Assembly: GCA_033557685.1 (NCBI GenBank)
Contig: JAWQRN010000547.1
Span: forward strand, 1 to 28,499
Length of the DNA stretch: 28,499 bases
Source: Sperchopsis tessellata
Lineage: Eukaryota > Arthropoda > Insecta > Coleoptera > Hydrophilidae
Direction of reading: 5' to 3'
Shown here: positions 10,806 to 18,734 of the stretch, one piece after another
Position numbering within the stretch: the stretch's first letter is position 1
Layout of the letters: each line of letters starts with the position of its first letter
The notes under the pieces: model-generated
The model's input: the letters and a program-made list of their open reading frames with translations, nothing else
What the model was told of the DNA's origin: nothing
Database searches by the model: none
Translations under genes and position numbers: made by a program

Positions 10806-10929
10806 TGTTGTCAAGTTATAACCTACAGTACTAACCACGTCGTGTACTCCACCAGGAAGCTTCTCATTCATAGTCGAAGACAATTATACCTAAACTGAAT
10901 GAAGCGGATGTCGAAAGTCACATTAGCAG

Positions 10930-11275
10930 CTTTAATTATTGTATGGGGAACAAGGCAGAGACAAGGTGTTTAAGCTACTAGCAGAAAATTAAAACAACCA
11001 CCAGATGGTGGACAGAATTTAAAAACTATTTTATTAAAAAACACACTGAAATTTATGACAGAGCCAAATTCAACGCTCCTAAACAGATAGAAAGTGAATC
11101 TGTTAATGAATTCATAACTGATCTACATAAACTTGCTAGCTAGTGTTGGTATGAGAAATGGTGGTAGAGAGCATATTATCATAGACCTAAGAAATGAAAT
11201 GCTATCAAAATCCCTACAACTAGACCCCAAGCTCACGAGAAAGCTATGGAAATTGAGGCAGCCTTAGCATAATAA
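10930..11275 (+). pseudogene. Gag relic of the Ty3/mag-type element
   Basis: The plus strand reads YCMGNKAETRCLSY, WWTEFKNYFIKKHTEIYDRA, KFNAPKQIESESVNEFITDL and HKLAS. After a frameshift it reads REHIIIDLRNEMLSKSLQLD then PKLT, and EKAMEIEAALA. This is the capsid-like gag domain of mag/K02A2.6-type elements (the F-x-x-Y-F-x-x-x-x-x-x-x-Y-E/D-R-A-x-F-N pattern), which packages the element RNA. At least one stop and two frameshifts break it. A CCHC zinc knuckle, usually just downstream, could not be found. Confidence 0.75.
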
Positions 11276-11689
11276 AAAAGGGGTACATCGAAAGCAAAAA
11301 AAAGTAGCACTGGAAACAAAAAGTATGGAAGAGAATCACACCCAATAACCAAATATTGGGTTAAGAAAGTGGCGTACAAGACGTGATAAAAGAAGCAAAT
11401 GTAACTGTAATATCTAGTAAATGTTTCAGAAACCATCCAAAATTATGAAGAAGTTATTTGAGGCTAGACATGTTGAATTAAATACATTGGGTTTGTTTAC
11501 AGCTAAGCAGTTTTTAATAAAAGAGTTGGGGAATAAAATATCTATTATACAAAAATGTGCAAGAATCAGTTTTAAGACGACCAGCGATAGGAAAACTAAA
11601 GATGATAGCATGGCTACATTGTATACATAACCAAATAGTGAAGGAATACCCAAAATTATTCAATTCAAAAGTAGGAAAGAAGATTAAAA
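11276..11689 (+). other. Region where the zinc knuckle and protease should lie
   Basis: Between gag and reverse transcriptase. A 69-codon open frame (11421-11630) is present, but neither the D-T/S-G protease active site nor C-x2-C-x4-H-x4-C could be read in any plus-strand frame. The domain is either deleted or decayed. The overlapping minus-strand frames are shadows. Confidence 0.45.
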
Positions 11690-12345
11690 GGTACATAGTA
11701 TCAATTTAAAACTAGGAGCTGATCCATTTTTTGTTATTACACCCAGGAGAGTACCATTACAACTCAAAGAACAGCATAAAATAGAGCTGTCAAAAATAAT
11801 AGCAAACCATATTATTGCTTCTATAACAAAAACAACTTAGAGATTGAAGCGAATTTACAAAATTTAATAAATTTGTCACTAGAGAAAAGTTAGTGTTACA
11901 CATAGTAGAAGAAACATGAGCTATACTAAAGGGAGCACAGGTGTTCTCAAAATTGGATGTCTAATCAGGATTTTGGCATATTCCTTTGTCAAATTGATGC
12001 TAAACTGATAACAATCAAAATACATTACTGTAAAAGATTACCATTTGGTATATTTTCAGGACTGGAACAATTTCATAAGAAAATTAGTCAGATTCTGTAT
12101 GGTATTGAAGGAGTCCAAAATTGAACATGACTAAAGGTTAATAATTATTTTCAGTAAGCTGAAACAGGCTGGTGACATGCTAAACAGCAAAACGTGCTAA
12201 TTTGGTGCTAACAAAATAAAGATCTTAGGCAATGACCTCAACAGTGAAGGCATAGCAATCGATAAGCAGAAGTTAATTGTAATTTTAAATTTAGAACTAC
12301 CTGGGAATTTTACAGAGCTAAGGAGATTCATAGAAGTGTACAATC
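11690..12345 (+). pseudogene. Ty3/mag-type reverse transcriptase relic
   Basis: Pieces in order: INLKLGADPFFVITPRRVPL then QLKEQHKIELSK (entry to RT), an 'FSKLDV' stretch in nucleotides at about 11944-11962, and PFGIFSGLEQFHKKISQILY then GIEGVQ (the P-F-G-x-x-x-x-P-x-x-F block). Next come a region where the Y-x-D-D motif is unreadable, IKILGNDLNSEGIAIDKQKL, and LPGNFTELRRFIEVYNHL, the end of the RT thumb. Many frameshifts and stops separate them. The enzyme would convert element RNA to cDNA. The last piece runs in frame into RNase H of the next entry, showing an in-frame deletion there. Confidence 0.8.
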
Positions 12346-12809
12346 ATCTTTGTGCAAGTGAGCCCTTGTCAAATTCTATAACAGGGTCACAGTTTAGCAT
12401 ACATACAGAACACAAACCTCTCATCAAGAGTTTTACAGATAGCCCTTTAAACGACTTATTGGGAAAACTGCAAAAATTCAGGATGAAGATAATGACATGG
12501 GAATATGAAATAAAACACTGCCCAGGAAAAAGTTTTTTATGTACCAAATACTCTCCTGCATCCATAGGCTATTGTATAGAAGAAGAACCAGGAAGAAAAG
12601 TATACCTATATCAAGACGTCAAACTGAATAAAATTAAGGCTGCACAAGAAGACCATTTATACAAACAATTAAAGAGCTATATAAGAAGTGGCTTGATAGA
12701 AAAAGTATCTGATGGGCTACAGGCAGTTAAAATACAGAAAAACAAGCTCGTTTCAAAACGAGATCTAATTATGATGGTAAATGGAATTTATGTTCCAAAT
12801 TCTAAATGA
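12336..12809 (+). pseudogene. RNase H C-terminus to integrase zinc region (157-codon open frame)
   Basis: This is the longest open frame of the window. Residues about 8-60 read CASEPLSNSITGSQFSIHTE, HKPLIKSF, KLQKFRMKIMTWEYEIKHCP and GKS. This is the C-terminal part of a Ty3-type RNase H plus connection (the T-D-H-K-P-L and I-x-H-x-P-G-K blocks, with the Asp of TDHKPL changed to Glu). Residues about 85-157 (KLNKIKAAQEDHLYKQLKSY, VSDGLQAV, MVNGIYVPN) match the start of the integrase N-terminal region. Residues 1-6 (MYNHLC) belong to the RT thumb, so the rest of the thumb and the RNase H catalytic core have been removed by an in-frame deletion. The frame ends just before the palindromic duplication. 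Not a functional gene. Confidence 0.8.
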
Positions 12810-13270
12810 ACAGAAGTATTAAAAAGGTTACACAATATATATTCATTTTGTAACATTTTTAATACTTCTGTTCATTTAGAATTTGGAACAAATTCCATTT
12901 ACCATCATAATTAGATCTCGTTTTGTAATGAGCTCGTTTTTCTGTATTTTAACTGCCAGACCATCAGATACTTTTTCTATCAAGCCACTTCTTATATAGC
13001 TCTTTAATTATTTGCATAAATGGTCTTCTTCTGCAGCCTTAATTTTCTTCAGTTTGACGTCTTGATATCGGTATACGTTTAACGATAATGTTTTTGTGCT
13101 TATCTATCAATTCTTCCTGGCTATTCTTCTATACCATAGTCTATGGATGCAGGAGAGTATTTGGCACATAAAAACTTTTTCCTAGGCAGTGTTTTATTTC
13201 ATATTCCCATGTCATTATCTTCATTCTGAATTTTTGCAGTCTTCCCAATAAGTCGTTTAAAGGGCTATCT
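12437..13270. repeat. Large palindrome: inverted duplication inside pol
   Basis: Left arm 12437-12836 and right arm 12845-13270 are reverse complements with only a few mismatches, separated by an 8-bp loop. For example, the left arm starts AGATAGCCCTTTAAACGAC and the right arm ends with its complement GTCGTTTAAAGGGCTATCT. The right arm contains about 32 bp (around 13070-13110) missing from the left arm near 12598. The arms are far more alike than the element's two LTRs are to each other. Confidence 0.95.
12801..12836 (+). repeat. 36-bp direct repeat, copy 1
   Basis: Identical to 13271-13306. It starts TCTAAATGAACAGAAGTATT and ends CACAAT. It is the last part of the palindrome's left arm and was duplicated on the far side of the inverted copy. 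Confidence 0.95.
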
Positions 13271-13306
13271 TCTAAATGAACAGAAGTATTAAAAAGGTTA
13301 CACAAT
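13271..13306 (+). repeat. 36-bp direct repeat, copy 2
   Basis: Identical to 12801-12836 and immediately follows the inverted arm. The integrase coding sense resumes from here. Confidence 0.95.
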
Positions 13307-13420
13307 GAATATATGGGATTCGTTGAAACAAAAAGAATGGCAAAAGCTAGTTTGGTGGCCAGGGATAACCAGAGCTACCAAACCCAAGGTAAGCAACTGA
13401 CAAAAATATCAAATTCATAG
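13307..13420 (+). pseudogene. Integrase fragment upstream of the nested LTR element
   Basis: Continuing from LHN in the duplicated 36 bp, the plus strand reads EYMGFVETKRMAKAS and, after a +1 shift, LVWWPGITRATKPKV. This is the end of the integrase zinc-binding N-terminal domain (the V-W-W-P-G-I block). The second half of the HHCC finger is lost, and sequence recognisable as the nested LTR starts at 13421. Confidence 0.8.
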
Positions 13421-13619
13421 TGTTATGCAGTAGTCAATTCATATTTAGCATACTGCCAATGCGAATCTTAGAGAAGCGCGTTAGCATCACAAGATATGCA
13501 GCGTCCTTCAGTCTACACACAACCTCCATTCTTATACACTTGTGCAAGATAAGTTGTTTTGTTTACCAAACTGTTAGCCAGCATAGCAAAAGAAAAAAAC
13601 TACAAAGAAATACCCAACA
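13421..13619 (+). repeat. Left LTR of the nested element
   Basis: Aligns with 13785-13982. Shared blocks are CAATTCATATTTAGC, GTTAGCATCACAA, GTTAGCCAGCATAGCA, and AAAAAACTACA near the end. The open frame at 13420-13626 simply crosses it. Confidence 0.8.
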
Positions 13620-13784
13620 GAACTGATCCGGCTCAAAGGACCATTCTATTAGGTGTTTTTATTTTTGTATATACTTTTATACTTATATTTTAACATTTCT
13701 TGTATATGTTTTATTTGTATGTCTAAATTTCATTTGTTTATTTGTTTTATATTCAAATTCCTTTGTTGAAATATTTCAAGTTCA

Positions 13785-13982
13785 AGTTATGTAGTGGACA
13801 ATTCATATTTAGCGCACTTTTGTATATATCAGCCCACAGACACAAATCTTAAAGACTCCAGTTAGCATCACAAAGAATCCAATGTCCTACAGTTTGCTAG
13901 GCATTCTTGTATTATAAATTATCTTTATCAAGTAGTTAGCCAGCATAGCAGTAAAGAAAAAACTACAGGAAAACATCCAACA
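13785..13982 (+). repeat. Right LTR of the nested element
   Basis: Partner of 13421-13619 with scattered substitutions and small indels. The first base is A where T is expected. Confidence 0.8.
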
Positions 13983-14009
13983 ATTTTATTACAACAATAA
14001 TTCCACTAG

Positions 14010-14640
14010 TACCATGGAAAATGGTAGCTGCGGATCTGTTTGAGATTCAGGTGCAATTGTACATTACAATTCGAGACTACTATTCAAGGTTTATCGAATG
14101 TAAACAGATTCATTGAATCACATCAAGTCAAATCATTAAAATTTCAAGAAAATATTCTCTTATCATGGAATAATGCTGACACTTAGATGTGACAATGGAC
14201 AGCAGTTTGTATCACAAGTTTCAGTAGTTTGCAAAAAAGTGTGGGTTTAATATATAACAAGTAGTATGTAATTCCCTAAGATAAATGGCCCAGCATAAAG
14301 AGCAGTACAAATTAAAAAAGCCAATCCCGACTGGCTTACTCATGTACCATGCCACACCTTTACAATCTGTTTATTCTCCAGTAGAACTCTTAATGCGTAG
14401 ACGACTTAGAATTACTGTGCCAATTTCTAAAATCAAACTTAAGCTAAAACTACTTACATATAAAAAGGTTAAAGCCATGATCTGAACTGAATAAATTACA
14501 ATTGGAAACAGAACACAGAAGATTCTGAAACTAATAGCAGAAAATACTGTATGGGCAACAGTAAGAAATAAAATCTTCAATGTCTAAAGACCAATCCAAG
14601 AATCTCAGTCGTATTTAATGCAAGATCTTAAAACAGAAAT
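14010..14640 (+). pseudogene. Ty3/mag-type integrase core and C-terminal region relic
   Basis: Reads PWKMVAADLFEIQVQLYITI and RDYYSRFIECKQI, the start of the rve catalytic core with the first catalytic Asp (AADLFE) and DYYSR. Next come CDNGQQF in another frame (second Asp, about 14190-14208) and QFAKKCGFNI. Then MAQHKEQYKLKKPIPTGLLM, YHATPLQSVYSPVELLMRRR and LRITVP (the Y-R-x-T-P ... S-P-x-E-L-L-M-x-R-R-L-R-x-x-x-P block). The segment with the third catalytic residue (N-x-x-x-E) is degraded (PKINGPA... at about 14276). Several frameshifts. The protein would have inserted the cDNA into the genome. The open frames 14285-14485 (+) and 14371-14580 (-) are part of it and its shadow, respectively. 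Confidence 0.8.
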
Positions 14641-15030
14641 ACAAATCAGAATAAACTAGTAGTCTGAAAAACAAACCTAGGTTGGAAAAAAAACTCTGGA
14701 AGTGATGTGAGTGAATGAAAGACTTGGTGAAATGGATAGTGCAGGAGGTGATGGAAAGCGAATGCGACAGAGAAAATAGAAAAGCCGAAGTGTGCATATG
14801 TGAAGGTGCAAATATCAACAAGTTGCCATTAACTTCTAGATAAAGTCGATTTATAACAAAACCTAAAAACTTTAGATTAATTTATGTATTGTTTGGTGAC
14901 ATTCTTAGAATAATTAGCTCTGAAGTTTCGCTGTTACATTATAGTTAAGTTTATTAAGTTATAAGCTTGGATAAATTTAATAAATAATTCATTTTGTGTG
15001 TCATAAATAATTCTTAATGTGATTGTATTA

Positions 15031-15106
15031 TTGTATTACAATTTATATATTTGGGTTTAATTATTTTGTTGTATTACAATTTATAGATTTGGGTTTAATT
15101 ATTTTG
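15031..15106. repeat. 38-bp tandem duplication
   Basis: Two adjacent 38-bp copies (15031-15068, 15069-15106) beginning TTGTATTACAATTTATA and differing at one base (T versus G). Located in the non-coding 3' part of the Ty3/mag-type element. Confidence 0.9.
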
Positions 15107-15115
15107 TTTATACCT

Positions 15116-15123
15116 GGAGAAGA
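15116..15123 (+). other. Polypurine tract before the right LTR
   Basis: GGAGAAGA, two bases before the TG that starts the right LTR. Its position is that of the second-strand primer site of LTR retrotransposons. Confidence 0.6.
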
Positions 15124-15125
15124 TA

Positions 15126-15280
15126 TGTAATATTACTTTGCCGTGTCCTTAAACACAGCCTATACTGACAGTAAACAGGTAACCGAGATGATGATAACTA
15201 GATAAACAATACATATTAAGTAATACGTGTTTCAAAGTACAATAGTATCAACAAATATCATTAACTTATAAAACGATACA
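15126..15280 (+). repeat. Right LTR of the Ty3/mag-type element
   Basis: Begins TGTAATATTACTTTGCCGTG (a 5-bp insertion relative to the left LTR) and ends TATAAAACGATACA. It is followed by AATA, the right copy of the target duplication. Confidence 0.85.
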
Positions 15281-15309
15281 AATAGGTTTCTTCAAAACTT
15301 TTTTAACTG

Positions 15310-16130
15310 AATGACAAATTACATGACAAGTTAAAAAATTGAAACATTTGAATATTTTAGCTCCTGGCTTCGATAACTTCTTGACACCTTATTGGCACTG
15401 AAGCTATTAAGTTTTTAATTACAGACATCCATTGTTTTTCTACTTTGCTTCAAGATCTTCAGAGATAAAATTGCCATTTTTAAATTTTTAATCTCTAATA
15501 TTGCTGCCCACTATTTCCCATCTTGATTACGTCAATACCAGGGGATTGTGATAGCCAACCCAAAGTTTTTATTCTTTGGATCATATCGCATAGAAAAATT
15601 AAACTTAGCAACATCACGTCGGGATATGCAACCATGACATTGTGCAAAATATGTTTATACCTCATTAATTTCATCTATTTTGTAAAGTGGTTAACATCTC
15701 AAATCTTGATAAGCAGCCACACTCAGTTACCGAGCCACTTCCATGTTTTACTGTAGGTAACGTAATTTCTTTTGTTATCAGTTCTATATAAATTATATTT
15801 AGAATCAGAAATACTTTTCTATACTTTCTCGCTCCACTGCTAGTATGCCCAAGCAAATTCCAATCTAACCCTTACATTTATTTTAGATTTTTTTTAACGT
15901 CAGCAATCCTGCCCCAACAAAACGACATTGTATTGTTTTGGCACCAAGAATATTACAGCCTTCGTCCAACATACCTTTAATTTTAGAATAAAATCAAACT
16001 TTGCTGTAGATTTCCAGGCTGACAGGGATTTTTCTTGGTAAAACAGATTATTTTCATTCAAAATCTTTAATAATTCTTGAGACTTGTGGAAAAGAAATCT
16101 AATTTTGTTTTTCTTCTTTTCTTAAGAGTC
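15310..16130 (-). pseudogene. Tc1-type transposase relic
   Basis: On the minus strand, from high to low coordinates: KLKVFGLLRKEEKQN and SRIIKDFE with SVLPRKIP (paired-like helix-turn-helix region); GAKTIQCRFVGAGLLTLKK (second DNA-binding helix block); NVRVRLEFAWAY (the R-L-x-F-A block); TVKHGSGSVTECGCLS (the V-K-H-G-G-G-S-V-M-V-W-G-C-F block, about 15700-15755); DMIQRIKTLGWLSQSPGID (W-P-x-Q-S-P-D-L block, about 15535-15590); and VPIRCQEVIEARS near the end. Together they cover almost the whole of a Tc1 transposase, the enzyme that excises and inserts the element at TA. Stops and frameshifts abound, and the W-P and N-P-I-E-N-L-W residues are changed. Flanking TIRs were not identified with confidence. 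The plus-strand frame 15523-15756 is a shadow. Confidence 0.85.
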
Positions 16131-16384
16131 CAAATACTTTTAATTTAACATCCACAAATAAGGTATTTACATGACTCATTGTTAAAATTTTTACAACAGA
16201 CATTATACAAGCCAATTACACCCACAAGAAACAAGATTTAGCATAAACTACTACATCACTAGGAGTTACTAGATCACTTTTTAAGCAAAATATGTTCGTA
16301 ATTTCCCATGTCAATAAAATGTTTATTAGCAAGAAACAATATTGAAATATATAAAATGTTATATAAATTCTTATGTAAATTAAA
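16131..16384. other. Spacer between Tc1 and pogo-like elements
   Basis: AT-rich and without recognised features. The right end of the Tc1 element (its 5' side) may lie here, but no inverted partner was found near 15290-15310. Confidence 0.4.
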
Positions 16385-16386
16385 TA

Positions 16387-16409
16387 CAATGAACCCTCGA
16401 TTTTCCAGA
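16387..16409. repeat. Left TIR of the pogo-like element
   Basis: Paired with 17678-17699. The shared core is GAACCCTCGATTTTC. Confidence 0.8.
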
Positions 16410-17034
16410 CTATTCGGGGGGAAGGGGTTTCCATTAAATGTGATTATAAAATTTAAATGTCTAAAAATTGTTTCTGTATAAAATTAAAAGAACATTAAAT
16501 TACAAATCACATATTAGGAGGCATACAGTAGGTGTCTGCTTACCGTGATTAAGTGGACCGAGAAATCGCCATGGTAAACGTATTTTACGGTCAAGAATTA
16601 ATTTTTACGTATATACATTTATGTTACGTATTGGTGTGAAACTATAGCATTTTATACATTAATTTTATTTAATAAAAAAACTCAACATTTTTGTGCTTAA
16701 ATCAATAGAGTTTCAATGCACTAATTTTACAGTTTTCTTCTTGTACTTCCTTCCTATTAATTTATAAATAATAATTTATATAAAAATATTGTTAAATTTT
16801 CCCTTTAAAATGAGATATGTAACAGATATAAATATCTCTTAAAGACTGAATTCATAATATTTGTGTTTAAACACAGCATAATTGGAATATATCTGCTCTA
16901 GTATCTAATGCAAGTGTAATAAATTATCCTTCTTCAAGTTGAACTCGACATGTTCCTGATGTGAAATAAATTTATGGCTTATTTATAGAGACCATTTTAT
17001 TTTAGTTTTTCATTTTAATTAAAATCTGATTCAA

Positions 17035-17345
17035 ACTCCGCCTGGGAACTGCTAGCTCAGCTGTGAACCTGCTGGTCCCAAGCCCAGATAAACGAGGAGG
17101 GTTGGGCGATGGGCTAACTACCCATTCCCGTAGAAGCACTCAGTTCAGAAACCTAAACGGAAGCCATGGAGACGACTTATGCAGGAAATATTAATTACGA
17201 CTTTGGATGGGCAGATGAAGTGCCTTCTGGGAATACGAGTCTGGAAGAGAGTGGCAGAAGACCTACAGATATGGAAGCAGAACATTCAGAAGGCCAAGGC
17301 CCAATTTGGGCTGTACCACCATTGGAAGAAGAATTTTCAATTTAA
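17035..17345 (+). pseudogene. LINE-derived insert: 5' head joined to ORF2 C-terminus
   Basis: A GC-richer island inside the AT-rich pogo-like element. The first part (about 17041-17140, CCTGCTGGTCCCAAGCCCAG ... GAGGAGGGTTGGGCGATGGG) resembles, from memory, the 5' leader of insect 'craft'-type LINEs. From about 17143 a frame open to the stop at 17345 reads VQKPKRKPWRRLMQEILITT, LDGQMKCLLGIRVWKRVAED and LQIWKQNIQKAKAQFGLYHH. This matches the C-terminal end of LINE ORF2 (R-P-x-x-R-W ... W-x-x-x-A-x-D-R-x-x-W-x-x-x-x-x-x-A-K-x-x-x-G-L). The middle of the LINE is absent. An overlapping 59-codon acidic frame (17166-17345, METTYAGNINYDFGWADEVP...) is more likely a shadow. Confidence 0.55.
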
Positions 17346-17677
17346 GTAATTTTTTTAGCATATAAAAAATTTAAGAAGAATGCTAAATTCTCGTATTTTT
17401 TACTATCTAATGGGTTATTAAAATAACAAATATGATACCGTGTTATAAATACTGTCTTGTCGGTAAAACCCCTACCATGTTTTTCCCCACATATGGCCCA
17501 TTCGCTAAAATTTATTAAAAATAACAATGAATTCATAAACAAAATAACCTGTTAATTTCATTACAAGCAAATCTTGGTTAAACATATTTTAAAATTAACG
17601 GCATGTTAATTTTCACATATGACATAAGGACCAAAAATTTTGTCCGTTAAATCCGAAGTGCAGCCTTAAATCGAGGT

Positions 17678-17699
17678 TCAGAAAATCGAGGGTTCTCAG
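17678..17699. repeat. Right TIR of the pogo-like element
   Basis: Reverse complement of the left TIR core, followed by the TA at 17700-17701. A second, partial copy of the CCTCGATTT word lies just inside at about 17668-17676. Confidence 0.8.
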
Positions 17700-17701
17700 T
17701 A

Positions 17702-18734
17702 ACAACCAACTAGCTAAAGGGCTTATTACCAGAGCCCAAATCAATAAAAAAAGCATACAATAGTTTTTCACAAAATATTCCATATGGACCAGTTTTATAT
17801 AAGGAATATGTAGAGTGTATTTATATATTTTATTTTTCAATAGTTTTAAATACTGACATTTATCGATACTTAAAATGTTGCTATAATTATGATCAATACT
17901 GTATATCCTCACATCCTCTTTTAATTGTTTCCTCGTTCTCATCTACTGTTGCACGAGGTCTGCATCAGTTTTAATACATCCAAAGCATATATTAATGACA
18001 AAATCATTTATTTTGTTGTTATTGTAAGATGTCTTACCGAGGAATATATATTCCTACTAGAACAAAGTTCACTTATTATACACCTCAGCTCTGTTGAAAC
18101 TTAACTACCTGGATGTAAAGGCCACTATACTACCTTAAATTTCTAATCTCAGTAAAAATATACAATGGTATAGGATCAATGATTCTCACCCTCTTACATA
18201 ATATTATATGGACATTATTTATATTAGACTATAAGTGTTTAATTTACAATTACAATAAAACTGATACTCTAAGAATATAAAAAAAATCATTAATATAACA
18301 ACCCATTACTACATTATATTTTTAAGATAACATTTTAACATCAAACTGAAAATATAACACTATTTACAAATATTTCTAGTTCAAATATTTTATATTCTTT
18401 AATTTAAAGAATAAAGAGAGTTTGGATTCATTATTACTTATTAATACGTAAACCAAAACTACAATCTCTTCCTAAAAAATATGCACCAGATCGTTACTCT
18501 GCTAGATTACCACAGTAGAAGTATAAAATGTGAAGTACTTCTGCAGTTAAGTTAGTTTCAATTGGTGCTCATTTAATGAACATTCGATAATATGTACATG
18601 ATTATTTACAACTCGTCTGTTCAAACAAACTCAGTATCTACATGAACATCACTCGGATCCTTCGGTAGATGTATATGTTTAAAAGCTGGAGGTTTCTTTA
18701 CTTGTGTAAAGAGTATTGCCTCTCATCAGCTGAA
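17702..18734. other. Unassigned AT-rich spacer
   Basis: No motif found. The 109-codon minus-strand frame 17613-17942 begins outside and ends inside the pogo-like element, so it is a chance open frame. The part near 18735 may be the 3' UTR of the following minus-strand LINE. Confidence 0.4.

Larger units (their letters stand above)
13421..13982 (+). mobile_element. Nested, almost empty LTR element
   Basis: Two direct repeats of about 199 bp (13421-13619 and 13785-13982) enclose only 165 bp. They lie exactly between integrase fragments (VWWPGI... before, PWKMVAADLFE... after). The internal 165 bp is AT-rich (TTTTATTTGT-like) with no coding motif, so the element is an internally deleted or non-autonomous LTR retrotransposon. 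The repeats start with (T/A)GTTATG and end CCAACA, as LTRs do. No matching target duplication was found at the flanks, which have probably decayed. Confidence 0.75.
10646..15280 (+). mobile_element. Ty3/mag-type LTR retrotransposon, degraded, with nested insertions
   Basis: A 4.6-kb element bounded by related direct repeats (LTRs of 160 and 155 bp) that begin TG and end CA. It is flanked by AATA on both sides (10642-10645 and 15281-15284), a 4-bp target duplication. Inside, in order: gag, a region where protease should be, reverse transcriptase, RNase H, integrase zinc region, integrase core and integrase C-terminal region. A purine-rich tract lies just before the right LTR. The protein order and the short LTRs fit the mag lineage of Ty3/gypsy elements, commonly labelled K02A2.6-like in insects. 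No envelope gene is seen. No confident tRNA primer-binding site follows the left LTR. The element is interrupted by a palindromic inverted duplication (12437-13306) and another LTR element (13421-13982). Confidence 0.85.
16387..17699. mobile_element. pogo/Tigger-like element lacking a transposase
   Basis: The left terminus CAATGAACCCTCGATTTTCC and the reverse complement of the right terminus CTGAGAACCCTCGATTTTCT both follow TA (16385-16386; 17700-17701). This is the TA duplication plus the C-A/T-x-x-x-A-A-C-C-x-T-C-G-A-T-T-T type end of pogo/Tigger elements. The strong TIR match is about 22 bp. No CENP-B-like helix-turn-helix or DDE motif can be read between them, so it is a deletion derivative or non-autonomous copy of 1313 bp. 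About 310 bp of it (17035-17345) is a LINE-derived insert of clearly different base composition. Confidence 0.7.

Noticed and set aside
10806..10830. Primer-binding site after the left LTR
   Set aside because: The sequence TGTTGTCAAGTTATAACC does not match a tRNA 3' end I can recognise; not annotated.
17613..17942. 109-codon minus-strand open frame
   Set aside because: It runs from unique spacer into the right end of the pogo-like element, has AT-driven composition and no recognisable domain; a chance open frame.
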